From Gammaproteobacteria bacterium (GTDB taxonomy: Bacteria; Pseudomonadota; Gammaproteobacteria; HK1), in contig JABDQX010000459.1 in assembly GCA_013042035.1 (NCBI GenBank), forward strand, positions 1 through 7,127: a DNA stretch of 7,127 nt. Direction: 5' to 3'. The notes beneath the pieces are model-generated. The model made no database searches. It worked only from the letters and a program-made list of their open reading frames with translations, and was not told the origin of the DNA. Below, piece by piece: positions 6,094 to 7,127 of the stretch; the stretch's first letter is position 1, and each line of letters opens with the position of its first letter. A program made the position numbers and the translations under genes.

Positions 6094-7127
6094 ATGCCAG
6101 ACAACACCCCCCATCCCCCTTTCGACTTCACAAAATTCCGCAAGGAAGTCGAGGCGCGTCTGAAGAAAATCGGCAATCCCCGGCTCTCGGCCGCCTTCGC
6201 CGCCCGGGTGGCCCTGGCAGCTCTGCCGATGCTCGACAACAAAGCCGAGGAGAAAGGTTTCCTGTGGTATTGGAAGGACGCGGACAGGGAGAAATACCTC
6301 CTCGCTACCTGCCGCGCCCTGCAAATCGTGTGGCCATTATCCACTGATTTTAGTATAATTTCTTCTGAAAGTGACGCCGCCGCCTACGCCGACGCCGCCG
6401 CCGCCTACGCCGCCGCCGACGCCTACGCCTACGCCGCCGCCTACGCCGCTCGTGCCGACAACAGCTTGATCGATTGGATCCGGCAGGAACTGGAACAGCT
6501 CTCTAAAAAAACCGATTCGCGCAGCTACTTTATCGAGTCGTCTCCTCCCCCCCGCATTCCCCTGCAAGGATCCTTCCTCGCGCATCTGCGTGAAATCCCG
6601 AGCTTCGGCTACTGGGCCGATTGGTTTCAGGCGCGCTTCGACGGCAGGCCCCTGGACCGGGAAGTCATGGAAAAAAGCCTGCGCCTACCGGAGGAAATAG
6701 CAAACCAAGATCCCCGCGCCATCAACCGCTATCTGGCAGAACTGGCCGACGGCGACAAGCAGGAAAAGATCAAACGGGTGCGGGCCATCTTCATCGGCAA
6801 TGGAGACGCCGGCAAGACCTCCCTGATCCAGGCCCTGAATAGCGAGGAAGTCACCGAGGGCGGCACCGACATGACGCCGGGGATTGCGATCAGCGAGTGG
6901 GACGTACCCGGCGCGGACTTGAAGGCCCACTTCTGGGACTTTGGCGACCAGGTGATTGCCCACGCCACCCATCAATTCTTTCTGCGCGCGCGCTGCGTGT
7001 ATGTCCTAGTGCTAAACGCCCGCTCAACCGACAGCAACCCCAATAACCAGGCCGAATACTGGCTGGAATTCATCCGCGCCTTCGGAGCCAATGCGCCGGT
7101 ATTACTGGTGGGCAACAAATGCGATCT
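6094..7127 (+). CDS. Roc/Roco-like GTPase with N-terminal Ala/Tyr-rich segment, 3' truncated
   Basis: This frame stays open from the ATG at 6094 to the window edge (344 residues seen). Residues 1-80 look helical (RLSAAFAARVALAALPML, then a W-rich stretch). Residues 95-121 are an Ala/Tyr/Asp low-complexity run. Residues 171-217 contain a Trp-rich linker, YWADWFQARFDGRPLD and LPEEIANQDPRAINRYLAEL, of a kind I recall from other Ala-Tyr repeat proteins. The GTPase domain follows: G1 GNGDAGKTS (235-243), a G2-like Thr261 in TPGI, G3 WDFGDQ (Asp282 to Gln286), HATHQFFLRARCVYVLVLNAR typical of Roc domains, and G4 NKCD (341-344). A COR domain is expected beyond the window. No leucine-rich repeats are seen before the GTPase. 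Asp285 replaces the usual Gly of DFGGQ. No clear Shine-Dalgarno was found. Function is unknown; signalling or conflict roles are only guesses. Confidence 0.85.
   Translation, partial: MPDNTPHPPFDFTKFRKEVEARLKKIGNPRLSAAFAARVALAALPMLDNKAEEKGFLWYWKDADREKYLLATCRALQIVWPLSTDFSIISSESDAAAYADAAAAYAAADAYAYAAAYAARADNSLIDWIRQELEQLSKKTDSRSYFIESSPPPRIPLQGSFLAHLREIPSFGYWADWFQARFDGRPLDREVMEKSLRLPEEIANQDPRAINRYLAELADGDKQEKIKRVRAIFIGNGDAGKTSLIQALNSEEVTEGGTDMTPGIAISEWDVPGADLKAHFWDFGDQVIAHATHQFFLRARCVYVLVLNARSTDSNPNNQAEYWLEFIRAFGANAPVLLVGNKCD
6376..6450 (+). repeat. GCC/TAC/GAC codon repeat encoding the Ala-Tyr tract
   Basis: Twenty-five codons consist of only three residue types: 18 Ala (17 gcc, one gct), 5 Tyr (all tac) and 2 Asp (all gac). 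The tract is about 83% GC by count. It encodes residues 95-119 of the Roc-like protein. Such codon uniformity suggests expansion by slippage of short units, so length may vary between strains. The Tyr residues at 98, 105, 113 and 117 could lie on one face of a helix. Confidence 0.9.

Noticed and set aside
6066..6347. A 93-codon frame starting at the ATG at 6066
   Set aside because: It lies out of frame with the Roc-like gene, whose motifs show that the frame from 6094 is coding.
6354..6359. A perfect TATAAT hexamer inside the Roc-like gene
   Set aside because: No -35 match stands 16-18 bases upstream, and the hexamer is explained by the local AT-rich codon block.

Overview
The window reads as a fragment of a gammaproteobacterial chromosome. 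The evidence is a full-length E. coli-type UbiD, a canonical 916-residue SecA with a C-terminal zinc-binding tail, ThiS and RadC. No tRNA, rRNA, CRISPR array, transposase or integrase was recognised. The exact genus cannot be read from the sequence.

Layout, all genes on the + strand. Positions 1-260 hold no convincing gene. They contain a long imperfect inverted repeat (22-103) and two tandem perfect hairpins, the second of which runs into the ubiD start codon. A compact housekeeping run follows: ubiD (261-1724), thiS (1737-1937) and radC (TTG start at 1939, end 2604), with gaps of 12 and 1 bases, so probably one transcript. A 182-base spacer follows, ending in a palindrome nearly identical to the one before ubiD, and then secA (2787-5537). 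After secA the character changes to accessory DNA. A small overlapping antitoxin-toxin pair of HicB/HicA type (5647-6047) is followed by a gene cut off by the window end (6094-7127). This last gene encodes a Roc/Roco-like GTPase behind an alanine/tyrosine low-complexity segment.

How the genes work together: ubiD (ubiquinone synthesis), thiS (thiamine thiazole sulfur carrier), radC (MPN/JAMM family) and secA (protein export ATPase) are not one pathway; they are housekeeping genes packed together. The hicBA pair is a self-contained toxin-antitoxin module. The Roc gene is the least ordinary item: G1, G2-like, G3 and G4 motifs are all visible before the window ends. It carries an unusual Asp in the G3 motif and a nearly mono-codon GCC/TAC/GAC tract directly after a 25% GC block. 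The second point of interest is the shared GNA-loop palindrome overlapping the translation-initiation regions of ubiD and secA.
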